64,000 nt of DNA, taken from assembly GCF_051014445.1 (NCBI RefSeq), contig NW_027488369.1, positions 18,680,001-18,744,000 of the forward strand. The letters are read 5' to 3'. This document shows positions 26,637 to 39,478 of this stretch, piece after piece; the first letter of the stretch is position 1; the number at the start of each line of letters is the position of its first letter. Below the pieces are notes generated by a model, which saw nothing but the letters and a program-made list of their open reading frames with translations, had not been told where the DNA came from and searched no databases. A program made the position numbers and the translations under genes. The DNA is from Colletes latitarsis (lineage: Eukaryota; Arthropoda; Insecta; Hymenoptera; Colletidae).

Positions 26637-29600
26637 GACCAGGTTTAATTGAATGTTGCAGTGTGGTGCCACATTACTACGTTAACCAAACCAGAAAAAA
26701 CCCTGGATCCGTCCAACAAGTATGTTAAAACTGCGACAGTATGACCCTGATGAGGGCAAATCCCAGGCCTAACCTAGACCTAACATGCGTTGTCTTCTAA
26801 AATATTGATGGAAACCAGGTTTAATTGACTGTTTCAGTGTTGTACTTCATTACTACGTGATGCAATCCAGAAAAAGCCCAGGATCTGTTCTACATGTATG
26901 AAAAATATGCTAAAGAATGAGCCTGATGAGAGCAAATCCCAGACCTAACCTAGACCTAACATGAATTATTCTCTAAAATATTGATCGAAACCAGGTTTAA
27001 TTGACCGTTTCTGTGTGGTACCACATTACTACGTGATCCAATCCAGAAATAGCCCAGGATCTAGCCATGAAGTATGAGAAATATGCGAAAGCATGAGCCT
27101 AATGAGGGCAAATCCTAGACCTAACCCAGACCTAACATGCGTTATTCTGTAAAATATTGATGGAAACCAGGTTTAATTGACTGTTTCAGTGTTGTACTTC
27201 ATTACTACGTGATCCAAAACAGAAAAAACCCAGGATCTGTTCTACATGTATGAAAAATATGCGAAAGAATGAGCCTGATGAGAGCAAATCCCAGACCTAA
27301 CCTAGACCTAACATGAATTATTCTCTAAAATATTGATCGAAACCAGGTTTAACTGACAGTTTCAGTGTGGTACCACATTACTACGTGATCCAATCCAGAA
27401 ATAGCCCAGGATCTAGCCATGAAGTATGAGAAATATGCGAAAGTATGAGCCTGATGAGGGCAAATCCTAGACCTAACCCTGACCTAACATGCGTTATTCT
27501 GTAAAATTTTTATCAAGACCAGGTTTAATTGAATGTTTCATTGTGGTACCTCATTACTACGTGATCAAAACCAGAAAAAACCCAGGATCCGTTCAACAAG
27601 TATGTGAAGAATGCGAAAGTATGAGTCCGATGAGGTCAAATCCCAGGCCTAACCTAGACCTAGCATGAATTATTCTCTAAAATATTGATCGAAACCAGGT
27701 TTAATTGACTGTTTCATTGTGGTCCCACATTACTACGTGATCCAAACCAGAAAAAACCCAGGATCTGTTCAACAAGTATGTGAAAAACGCTAAACTGTGA
27801 GCCTGATGAGGGCAAATCTTAGACCTAACCCAGACCTAAGATGCGTTATCCTCTAAAATATTTACCCAGACCAGGTTTCATTGAATGTTTCAGTGTGGTA
27901 CCACTTTACTACGTGATCCAATCCAGAAATAGCCCATGATCTAGCCATGAAGTATGAGAAATATGCGAAAGTATGAGCCTGATGAGGGCAAATCCCAGAC
28001 CTATCCCAGACCTAACTTGCGTTGTCCTCTAAGAGATTGATGGAAACCAGGATTAATTGACTGTTTCAGTGTTGTACTTCATTACTACGTGATCCATACC
28101 CGAAAAAACCCAGGATCTAGCCATCAAGTATGAGAAATATGCGGAAGAATGAGCCTGATGAGAGCAAATCCCAGACCTAACCTAGACCTAGCATGAATTA
28201 TTCTCTAAAATATTGATCGAAACCAGGTTTAATTGACTGTTTCAGTGTGGTCCCACACTACTACGTGATCCAAACCAGAAAAAACCCAGAATCCGTTCAA
28301 CAAGTATGTGAAGAATGCGAAAGTATGTGTCTGATGAGGTCAAATCCCATGTCTAACCTAGACCTATCATGCATTATCCTCAAAAATATTGATCGAAACC
28401 TGGTTTAATCGACGGTTTCAGTGTGGTACCACACTACTTCGTGATCCAAACCAGAAAAAACCCAGGATCTGTTCAATAAGTATGTGAAAAACGCTAAACT
28501 GTGAGCCTGATGAGGGCAAATCTTAGACCTAACCCAGAGCTATGATGCGTTATCCTCTAAAATATTTATCCAGACCAGGTTTCATTGGATGTTTTAGTGT
28601 GGTACCACTTTACTACGTGATCCAATCCAGAAATAGCCCATGATCTAGCCATGAAGTATGAGAAATATGTGAAAGAATGAGCCTGATGAGAGCAAATCCC
28701 AGACCTAACCTAGACCTAACTTGCGTTGTCCTCTAAAATATTGATCGAAACTAGGTTTAATTGACTGTTTCAGTGTTGTACTTCATTACTACGTGATGCA
28801 ATCCAGAAAAAGCCCTAGATCTAACCATCAAGTATGAGAAATATGCGAAAGAATGAGCCTGATGAGAGCAAATCCCAGACCTAACCTAGACCTAACATGC
28901 GTTATCCTCTAAAATATTGAGCGAAACCAGGTTGAATGGACTGTTTCAGTGTGGTACCACACTACTTCGTGATCCGAACCAGAGAAAGCCCAGGATCTGT
29001 TCAAGAAGTATGTGAAAAACGCTAAACTGTGAGCCTGATGAGGGCAAATCCTAGACCTAACCCAGACCTAACATGCGTTATCCTCTAAAATATTTATCAA
29101 GACCAGGTTTAATTGAATGTTGCAGTGTGGTGCCACATTACTACGTTAACCAAACCAGAAAAAACCCTGGATCCGTCCAACAAGTATGTTAAAACTGCGA
29201 CAGTATGACCCTGATGAGGGCAAATCCCAGGCCTAACCTAGACCTAACATGCGTTGTCTTCTAAAATATTGATGGAAACCAGGTTTAATTGACTGTTTCA
29301 GTGTTGTACTTCATTACTACGTGATGCAATCCAGAAAAAGCCCAGGATCTGTTCTACATGTATGAAAAATATGCTAAAGAATGAGCCTGATGAGAGCAAA
29401 TCCCAGACCTAACCTAGACCTAACATGAATTATTCTCTAAAATATTGATCGAAACCAGGTTTAATTGACCGTTTCTGTGTGGTACCACATTACTACGTGA
29501 TCCAATCCAGAAATAGCCCAGGATCTAGCCATGAAGTATGAGAAATATGCGAAAGCATGAGCCTAATGAGGGCAAATCCTAGACCTAACCCAGACCTAAC

Positions 29601-31564
29601 ATGCGTTATTCTGTAAAATATTGATGGAAACCAGGTTTAATTGACTGTTTCAGTGTTGTACTTCATTACTACGTGATCCAAAACAGAAAAAACCCAGGAT
29701 CTGTTCTACATGTATGAAAAATATGCGAAAGAATGAGCCTGATGAGAGCAAATCCCAGACCTAACCTAGACCTAACATGAATTATTCTCTAAAATATTGA
29801 TCGAAACCAGGTTTAACTGACAGTTTCAGTGTGGTACCACATTACTACGTGATCCAATCCAGAAATAGCCCAGGATCTAGCCATGAAGTATGAGAAATAT
29901 GCGAAAGTATGAGCCTGATGAGGGCAAATCCTAGACCTAACCCTGACCTAACATGCGTTATTCTGTAAAATTTTTATCAAGACCAGGTTTAATTGAATGT
30001 TTCATTGTGGTACCTCATTACTACGTGATCAAAACCAGAAAAAACCCAGGATCCGTTCAACAAGTATGTGAAGAATGCGAAAGTATGAGTCTGATGAGGT
30101 CAAATCCCAGGCCTAACCTAGACCTAGCATGAATTATTCTCTAAAATATTGATCGAAACCAGGTTTAATTGACTGTTTCATTGTGGTCCCACATTACTAC
30201 GTGATCCAAACCAGAAAAAACCCAGGATCTGTTCAACAAGTATGTGAAAAACGCTAAACTGTGAGCCTGATGAGGGCAAATCTTAGACCTAACCCAGACC
30301 TAAGATGCGTCATCCTCTAAAATATTTACCCAGACCAGGTTTCATTGAATGTTTCAGTGTGGTACCACTTTACTACGTGATCCAATCCAGAAAGAGCCCA
30401 TGATCTAGCCATGAAGTATGAGAAATATGCGAAAGTATGAGCCTGATGAGGGCAAATCCCAGACCTATCCCAGACCTAACTTGCGTTGTCCTCTAAGAGA
30501 TTGATGGAAACCAGGATTAATTGACTGTTTCAGTGTTGTACTTCATTACTACGTGATCCATACCCGAAAAAACCCAGGATCTAGCCATCAAGTATGAGAA
30601 ATATGCGGAAGAATGAGCCTGATGAGAGCAAATCCCAGACCTAACCTAGACCTAGCATGAATTATTCTCTAAAATATTGATCGAAACCAGGTTTAATTGA
30701 CTGTTTCAGTGTGGTCCCACACTACTACGTGATCCAAACCAGAAAAAACCCAGAATCCGTTCAACAAGTATGTGAAGAATGCGAAAGTATGTGTCTGATG
30801 AGGTCAAATCCCATGTCTAACCTAGACCTATCATGCATTATCCTCAAAAATATTGATCGAAACCTGGTTTAATCGACGGTTTCAGTGTGGTACCACACTA
30901 CTTCGTGATCCAAACCAGAAAAAACCCAGGATCTGTTCAACAAGTATGTGAAAAACGCTAAACTGTGAGCCTGATGAGGGCAAATCTTAGACCTAACCCA
31001 GAGCTAAGATGCGTTATCCTCTAAAATATTTATCCAGACCAGGTTTCATTGGATGTTTTAGTGTGGTACCACTTTACTACGTGATCCAATCCAGAAATAG
31101 CCCATGATCTAGCCATGAAGTATGAGAAATATGTGAAAGAATGAGCCTGATGAGAGCAAATCCCAGACCTAACCTAGACCTAACTTGCGTTGTCCTCTAA
31201 AATATTGATCGAAACTAGGTTTAATTGACTGTTTCAGTGTTGTACTTCATTACTACGTGATGCAATCCAGAAAAAGCCCAAGATCTAACCATCAAGTATG
31301 AGAAATATGCGAAAGAATGAGCCTGATGAGAGAAAATCCCAGACCTAACCTGGACCTAACATGCGTTATCCTCTAAAATATTGAGCGAAACCAGGTTGAA
31401 TGGACTGTTTCAGTGTGGTACCACACTACTTCGTGATCCGAACCAGAGAAAGCCCAGGATCTGTTCAAGAAGTATGTGAAAAACGCTAAACTGTGAGCCT
31501 GATGAGGGCAAATCCTAGACCTAACCCAGACCTAACATGCGTTATCTTCTAAAATATTTATCAA
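26637..31564. repeat. 14-monomer tandem duplication (2 x 2464 bp)
   Basis: The segment 26637-29100 is followed directly by a near-identical copy at 29101-31564 (spacing 2464 bp = 14 x 176). Both begin with GACCAGGTTTAATTGAATG followed by TTGCAGTGTGGTGCC. Shared unusual bases (GTTAACCAAACC, TGACCGTTTCTGTG, CATGTCTAACC) confirm the pairing. Differences are few, so the duplication is recent. Confidence 0.85.
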
Positions 31565-33843
31565 GATCAGGTTTAATTGATTGTTTCAGTGTGGTCCCAC
31601 ATTACTACGTGATCCAAACCAGAAAAAACCCAGGATCCGTTCAGCAAGTATGTGAAGAATGCGAAAGTATGAGTCTGATGAGGGAAAATCCCAGGCCTAA
31701 CCTAGACCTAACATGCGCTATCCTCTAAAATATTGATCGAAACCAGGTTTAGTCGACTGTTTCAGTGTGGTCCCACATTACTACGTGATCCAAACCAGAA
31801 AAAACCCAGGAGCCGTTCAACAAGTATGTGAAGAATGCGAAAGTATGAGTCTGATGAGGTCAAATCCCAGACCTATCCCAGACTTAACTTGCGTTATCCT
31901 CTAAAATATTGATCGAAACCAGGTTTAATCGACTGTTTCAGCGTGGTACCACATTACTACGTGATACAATCCAGAAACAGCCCAGGATCTAGCCATGAAG
32001 TATGAGAAATATGCGAAAGTATGAGCCTGATGAGGGCAAATCCTAGACCTAACCCAAACCTAACATGCGTTATCCTCTAAAATATTTATCAAGACCAGGT
32101 TTAATTGAATGTTGCAGTGTGGTGCCACATTACTACGTTAACCAAACCAGAAAAAACCCTGGATCCGTTCAACAAGTATGTTAAAACTGCGACAGTATGA
32201 CCCTGATGAGGGCAAATCCCAGGCCTAACCTAGACCTAACATGCGTTGTCCTCTAAAATATTGATGGAAACCAGGTTTAATTGACTGTTTCAGTGTTGTA
32301 CTTCATTACTACGTGATGCAATCCAGAAAAAGCCCAGGATCTGTTCTACATGTATGAAAAATATGCGAAAGAATGAGCCTGATGAGAGCAAATCCCAGAC
32401 CTAACCTAGACCTAACATGAATTATTCTCTAAAATATTGATCGAAACCAGGTTTAATTGACTGTTTCAGTGTGGTACCACATTACTACGTGATCCAATCC
32501 GGAAATAGCCCAGGATCTAGCCATGAAGTATGAGAAATATGCGAAAGCATGAGCCTGATGAGGGCAAATCCTAGACCTAACCCAGACCTAACATGCGTTA
32601 TTCTGTAAAATATTGATGGAAACCAGGTTTAATTGACTGTTTCAGTGTTGAACTTCATTACTACGTGATCCAAAACAGAAAAAACCCAGGATCTGTTCTA
32701 CATGTATGAAAAATATGCGAAAGAATGAGCCTGATGAGAGCAAATCCCAGACCTAACCTAGACCTAACATGAATTATTCTCTAAAATATTCATCGAAACC
32801 AGGTTTAATTGACTGTTTCAGTGTGGTACCACATTACTACGTGATCCAATCCAGAAATAGCCCAGGATCTAGCCATGAAGTATGAGAAATATGCGAAAGT
32901 ATGAGCCTGATGAGGGCAAATCCTAGACCTAACCCTGACCTAACATGCGTGATTCTGTAAAATTTTTATCAAGACCAGGTTTAATTGAATGTTTCATTGT
33001 GGTATCTCATTACTACGTGATCAAAACCAGAAAAAACCCAGGATCCGTTCAGCAAGTATGTGAAGAATGCGAAAGTATGAGTCTGATGAGGTCAAATCCC
33101 AGGCCTAACCTAGACCTAGCATGAATTATTCTCTAAAATATTGATCGAAACCAGGTTTAATTGACTGTTTCAGTGTGGTCCCACATTACTACGTGATCCA
33201 ACCCAGAAAAAACCCAGGATCTGTTCAACAAGTATGTGAAAAACGCTAAACTGTGAGCCTGATGAGGGCAAATCTTAGACCTAACCCAGACCTAAGATGC
33301 GTTATCCTCTAAAATATTTACCCAGACCAGGTTTCATTGAATGTTTCAGTGTGGTACCACTTTACTACGTGATCCAATCCAGAAATAGCCCATGATCTAG
33401 CCATGAAGTATGAGAAATATGCGAAAGTATGAGCCTGATGAGGGCAAATCCCAGACCTATCCCAGACCTAACTTGCGTTGTCCTCTAAGAGATTGATGGT
33501 AACCAGGTTTAATTGACTGTTTCAGTGTTGTACTTCATTACTACGTGATCCAAACCCGAAAAAACCCAGGATCTAGCCATCAAGTATGAGAAATATGCGG
33601 AAGAATGAGCCTGATGAGAGCAAATCCCAGGCCTAACCTAGACCTAACATGCGTTGTCCTCTAAAATATTGATGGAAACCAGGTTTCATTGACTGTTTCA
33701 GTGTGGTACCACATTACTACGTGATCCAAACCAGAAAAAACCCAGGATCCGTTCAACAAGTATGTGAAGAATGCGAAAGTATGAGTCTGATGAGTGAAAA
33801 TCCCAGGCCTAACCTAGACCTAACATGCGTTATCCTCTAAAAT

Positions 33844-34371
33844 ATTGAGCGAAACCAGGTTTAATCGACTGTTTCAGTGTGGTACCACATTACTATGTGA
33901 TGCAATCCAGAAAAAGCCCAGGATCTAGCCATCTAGTATGAGAAATATGCGAAAGAATGAGCCTGATGAGAGCAAATCCCAGACCTAACCTAGACCTTAC
34001 ATGCGTTATCCTCTAAAATATTGAGCGAAACCAGGTTTAATCGACTGTTTCAGTGTGGTACCACATTACTATGTGATGCAATCCAGAAAAAGCCCAGGAT
34101 CTAGCCATCTAGTATGAGAAATATGCGAAAGAATGAACCTGATGAGAGCAAATCCCAGACCTAACCTAGACCTTACATGCGTTATCCTCTAAAATATTGA
34201 GCGAAACCAGGTTTAATCGACTGTTTCAGTGTGGTACCACATTACTATGTGATGCAATCCAGAAAAAGCCCAGGATCTAGCCATCTAGTATGAGAAATAT
34301 GCGAAAGAATGAGCCTGATGAGAGCAAATCCCAGACCTAACCTAGACCTAACATGCGTTATCCTCTAAAAT
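33844..34371. repeat. Single monomer in triplicate
   Basis: Three consecutive 176-bp monomers (33844-34019, 34020-34195, 34196-34371) share the private markers TTACTATGTGATGCAATCC and CCATCTAGTATGAG and differ at only a few positions, for example GAATGAACC in the second. Adjacent monomers elsewhere in the array are much less alike, so this is a local amplification at one-monomer scale. Confidence 0.8.
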
Positions 34372-37300
34372 ATTGAGCGAAACCAGGTTTAATGGACTGT
34401 TTCAGTGTGGTACCACACTACTTCGTGATCCAAACCAGAAAAAACCCACGATCTGTTCAACACGTATGTGAAAAACGCTAAACTGTGAGCCTGATGAGGG
34501 CAAATCTTAGACCTAACCCAGACCTAAGATGCGTTATCCTCTAAAATATTTATCCAGACCAGGTTTCATTGAATGTTTCAGTGTGGTCCCACATTACAAC
34601 GTGATCCAAACCAGAAAAAACCCAGGATCTGTTCAAGGAGTATGTGAAGTGTGCGAAAGTATGAGTCTGATGAGGTCAAATCCTAGACCTATCCCAGACC
34701 TAACATGCGTTATCCTCTAAAATATTGATCGAAAACAGGTTTAATCGACTGTTTCAGTGTGGTACCACATTATTATGTGATCCAAACCAGAAAAAACCCA
34801 GGATCAGTTCAACAAGTATGAGAAGAATGCGAAAGTATGAGTCTGATGAGTGAGAATCCCAGACCTATCCCAGACCTAACATTCGTTATCCTCTAAAATA
34901 TTGATCGAAACCAGGTTTAATCGACTGTTTCAGTGTGGTACCACATTACTACGTGATCCAAACCAGAAAAAACCCAGGATCAGTTCAACAAGTATGTGAA
35001 GAATGCGAAAGTATGAGTCTGTTGAGTGTAATTCCCAGGGCTGACCTAGACCTAACATGCGTTATCCTCTAAAATATTGATCGAAACCAGGTTTAATCGA
35101 CTGTTTCAGTGTGGTATCACACTACTACGTGACCCAAACCAGAAAAAACCCAGGATCTGTACAACAAGTATGTGAAAAACGCGAAAGTATGAGTCTGATG
35201 AGGTCAAATCCCAGACCTATCCCTGACCTAACTTGCGTTATCCTCTAAAATATTGATCGAAACCAGGTTCAATTGACCGTTTCAGTGTGGTACCACATTA
35301 CTACGTGATCCAAACCAGAAAAAACCCAGGATCCGTTCAACAAGTATGTGAAGAATGCGAAAGTATGAGTCTGATGAGTGAAAATCCCAGGCCTAACCTA
35401 GACCTAACATGCGTTGTCCTCTATAATATTGATGGAAACCAGGTTTCATTGACTGTTTCAGTGTGGTACCACATTACTACGTGATCCAAACCAGAAAAAA
35501 CCCAGGATCCGTTCAACAAGTATGTGAAGAATGCGAAAGTATGAGTCTGATGAGTGAAAATCCCAGGCCTAACCCAGACCTAACATGCGTTGTCCTCTAA
35601 AATATTGATGGAAACCAGGTTTCATTGACTGTTTCAGTGTGGTACCACAATACTACGTGATCCAAACCAGAAAAAACCCAGGATCAGTTCAACAAGTATG
35701 TGAAGAATGCGAAAGTATGAGTCTGATGAGTGTAATTCCCATGGCTAACCTAGACCTAACATGCGTTGTCCTCTAAAATATTGATGGAAACCAGGTTTCA
35801 TTGACTGTTTCAGTGTGGTACTACATTACTACGTGATGCAATCCAGAAACAGCCCAGGATCTAGCCATGAAGTATGAGAAATATGCGAAAGAATGAGCCT
35901 GATGAGAGCAAATCCCAGACCTAACCTAGACCTAACATGAATTATTCTCTAAAATATTGATCGAAACCAGGTTTAATTGACTGTTTCAGTGTGGTCCCAC
36001 ATTACTACGTGATCCAAACCAGAAAAAACCCAGGATCTGTTCAACATGTATGAGAAGTATGCGAAAGAATGAGCCTGATGACAGCAAATCCCAGACCTAA
36101 CATAGACCTAACATGAATTATTCTCTAAAATATTGATCGAAACCTGGTTTAATCGACTGTTTCAGCGTGGTCCCAAATTACTACGTGATCCAAACCAGAA
36201 AAAACCCAGGATCCGTTCAACAAGTATGTGAACAATGCGAAAGTAAGTGCCTGATGAGGGCAAATCCTAGACCGATCCCAGACCTAACTTGCGTTATCCT
36301 CTAAAATATTGATCGAAACCAGGTTTAATTGACTGTTTCAGCGTGGTACCACATTACTACGTGATCCAATCCAGAAACAGCCCAGGATCTAGCCATGAAG
36401 TATGAGAAATATGCGAAAGTATGAACCTGATGAGGGCAAATCCTAGACTTAACCCAGACCTAACATGCGTTATCCTCTAAAATATTTATCAAGATCAGGT
36501 TTAATTGATTGTTTCAGTGTGGTCCCACATTACTACGTGATGCAAACCAGAAAAAACCCACGATCTGTTCAACATGTATGAGAAATATGGGAAGGAATGA
36601 GCCTGACGAGAGCAAATCCCAGACCTAGCTTAGACCTAACATGAATTATTCTCTAAAATATTGATCGAAACCAGGTTTACTTGACTGTTTCAGTGTGGTC
36701 CCACATTACTACGTGAACCAAACCAGAAAAAACCCAGGATCTGTTCAACAAGTATGTAAAAAACGCGAAAGTATGAGTCTGATGATGTCAAATCCCAGAC
36801 CTATCCCAGACTTAACTTGCGTTATCCTCTAAAATATTGATCGAAACCAGGTTTAATCGACTGTTTCAGCGTGGTGCCACATTACTACGTGATACAATCC
36901 AGAAACAGCCCAGGATCTAGCCATGAAGTATGAGAAATATGCGAAAGTATGAGCCTGGTGAGGGCAAATCCTAGACCTAACCCAAACCTAACATGCGTTA
37001 TCCTCTAAAATATTTATCAAGACCAGGTTTAATTGAATGTTTCAGTGTGGTAACACATTACTACGTGAACCAAACCAGAAAAAACCCAGGATCCGTTCAA
37101 CAAGTATGTTAAAACTGCGACAGTATGACCCTGATGAGGGCATATCCCAGGCCTAACCTAGACCTAACATGCGTTGTCCTCTAGAATATTGATGGAAACC
37201 AGGTTTAATTGACTGTTTCAGTGTTGTACTTCATTACTACGTGATGCAATCCAGAAAAAGCCCAGGATCTAGCCATCAAGTATGAGAAATATGCGAAAGA

Positions 37301-38915
37301 ATGAGCCCGATGTGAGCAAATCCCAGACCTAACCTAGACCTAACATGAATTATTCTCTAAAATATTGATCAAAACCAGGTTTATTTGACTGTTTCAGTGT
37401 GGTACCACATTACTACGTGATCCAATCCAGAAATAGCCCAGGATCTAGCCATGAAGTATGAGAAATATGCGAAAGTATGAGCCTGATGAGGGCAAATCCT
37501 AGACCTAACCCAAACCTAACATGCGTTATCCTCCAAAATATTTATCAAGAAAAGGTTTAATTGAATGTTTCAGTGTGGTACCACATTACTACGTGAACCA
37601 ATCCAGAAAAAACCCAGGATCCGTTCAACAAGTATGTTAAAACTGCGACAGTATGACCCTGATGAGGGCAAATCCCAGGCCTAACCTAGACCTAACATGC
37701 GTTGTCCTCTAAAATATTGATGGAAACCGGGTTTCATTGAATGTTTCAGTGTGGTACCACATTACTACGTGATCCAATCCAGAAATAGCCCAGGATCTAG
37801 CCATGAAGTATGAGAAATATGCGAAAGTATGAGCCTGATGAGGGCAAATCCTAGACGTAACCCAAACCTAACATGCGTTATCCTCTAAAATATTTATCAA
37901 GAAAAGGTTTAATTGAATGTTTCAGTGTGGTACCACATTACTACGTGAACCAAACCAGAAAAAACCCAGGATCTGTTCAACAAGTATGTTAAAACTGCGA
38001 CAGTATGACCCTGATGAGGGCATATCCCAGGCCTAACCTAGACCTAACATGCGTTATCCTCTAAAATATTGATCGAAACCTGGTTTAATCGACTGTTTCA
38101 GTGTGGTACCACATTACTATGTGATCCAATCCAGAAAATAGCCCAGGATCTGTTCAAGGAGTATGTGAAGTGTGCGAATGTATGAGTCTGATGAGGTCAA
38201 ATCCCAGACCTATCCCAGACCTAACTTGCGTTATCCTCAAAAATATTGATTGAAACCAGGTTTAATCGACTGTTTCAGTGTGGTGCCACATTACTACGTG
38301 ATCCAAACCAGAAAAAACCCAGGATCCGTTCAACAAGTATGTGAAGAATGCGAAAGTATGAGTCTAATGAGTGAAAATCCCAGGCCTAACCTAGACCTAA
38401 CATGCGTTATCCTCTAAAACATCGATCGAAACCAGGTTTAGTCGACTGTTTCAGTGTGGTATCACGCTACTACGTGACCCAAACCAGAAAAAACCCAGGA
38501 TCTGTACAACAAGTATTGGAAAAACGCGAAAGTATGAGCCTGATGAGGGCAAATCGCAGACCTATCCCTGACCTAACTTGCGTTATCCTCTAAAATATTG
38601 ATCGAAACCAGGTTTGATTGACCGTTTCAGTGTGGTACCACATTACTACGTGATCCAAACCAGAAAAAACCCAGGATCTGTTCAACCAGTATGTGAAAAA
38701 CGCTAAACTGTGAGCCTGATGAGGGCAAATCGTAGACCTAACCCAGACCTAAGATGCGTTAACCTCTAAAATATTTATCAAGACCTGGTTTAATTGAAAG
38801 TTTCAGTGTGGTACCACATTACTACGTGATACAATCCAGAAAAAGTCCAGGATCTAGCCATCAAGTTTGAGAAATATGCGAAAGAATGTGCCTGATGCGG
38901 GCAAATCCTAGACCT

Positions 38916-38926
38916 ATCCCAGACCT

Positions 38927-38930
<4 letters not shown>
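38916..38930. repeat. Target-site duplication, left copy (full-length LINE)
   Basis: ATCCCAGACCTAACT immediately before the poly(T), repeated at 44914-44928. The unoccupied sequence CCTATCCCAGACCTAAC followed by TTGCG is common in neighbouring monomers. It is the same monomer position as in the truncated copy. Confidence 0.88.

Positions 38931-38962
<32 letters not shown>
38930..38962 (-). other. Poly(A) tail of the LINE (33 T on +)
   Basis: Uninterrupted T run on the + strand. The target strand ending in GACCTAAC(T) runs directly into it, as expected if that 3' end primed reverse transcription on a polyadenylated RNA. The length is longer than the 22 residues of the truncated copy. One or two of the T residues may belong to the target. 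Confidence 0.9.
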
Positions 38963-38963
<1 letters not shown>

Positions 38964-39478
38964 TCGTGGGGAAAATCTTCGAAAGACTCCCTCCCACCTC
39001 CTTGGGGAGAGGTGGGAGGGGTGTGTGGGATTCCCCGCGCCCGTACAACGACAGGCGCGGGACCTACCCACTAAAAACCCCACGGTGACCCTTCGGCACG
39101 CTTTGGGAGGATACCGGGAATCGCTCGAAGCATTCTTCCGGTATCCTCCCCGTGCCCGCGCTTTCGCGCCCATCCCCCGGGAGGACAATCGGTCCCCCCA
39201 GTAGACACACTGCCTCATAGCGGCGAGACGGGGCCACTCCATCCCGCCGCTATCCGTCCCGGGGCCGCGTTTAGTGGCGGCTGCGAGCCCCAACTCGCAA
39301 CCGCTCGCGACCCCGTTTCCACCCCTCGGCGGCCGGGCGTTCATGGCCGCACCAGACCGCCGAGGGTGCCTCCCCTTGCGTCGGACCGGTAGGGGGAGGC
39401 ACTCCTACCCCCAACCGGTCCGTCCCGGCGCCGCCTGGCGGGAGGAGGGTCCTCTCAGGACCCCCCTCCCAGCCTAGG
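38963..39478 (-). other. 3' UTR of the LINE, with stem-loops
   Basis: 516 bp between the ORF2 stop and the tail. Inverted repeats: 38989-38999 / 39010-39020 (11 bp), 39034-39041 / 39054-39061 (8 bp), 39105-39117 / 39138-39150 (13 bp, arm GGGAGGATACCGG), 39217-39228 / 39242-39253 (12 bp with one change), and 39382-39390 / 39414-39422 (9 bp plus 5 inner pairs after a mismatch). In LINEs the 3' end of the RNA is what the RT recognises, so folded structure here plausibly serves that role; this is inference. An open frame of 91 codons crossing into ORF2 (39271-39546) is a shadow. Confidence 0.85.

Larger units (their letters stand above)
24151..38929. repeat. Satellite array, A-type monomers
   Basis: About 84 A-type monomers. 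The interval contains the end of large unit 2, a 14-monomer tandem duplication (26637-29100 and 29101-31564), a triplicated monomer (33844-34371) and a duplicated monomer pair near 35290-35641. It ends at 38929 where the poly(T) of the full-length LINE begins. No gene, RNA gene or other element is seen. Confidence 0.9.
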
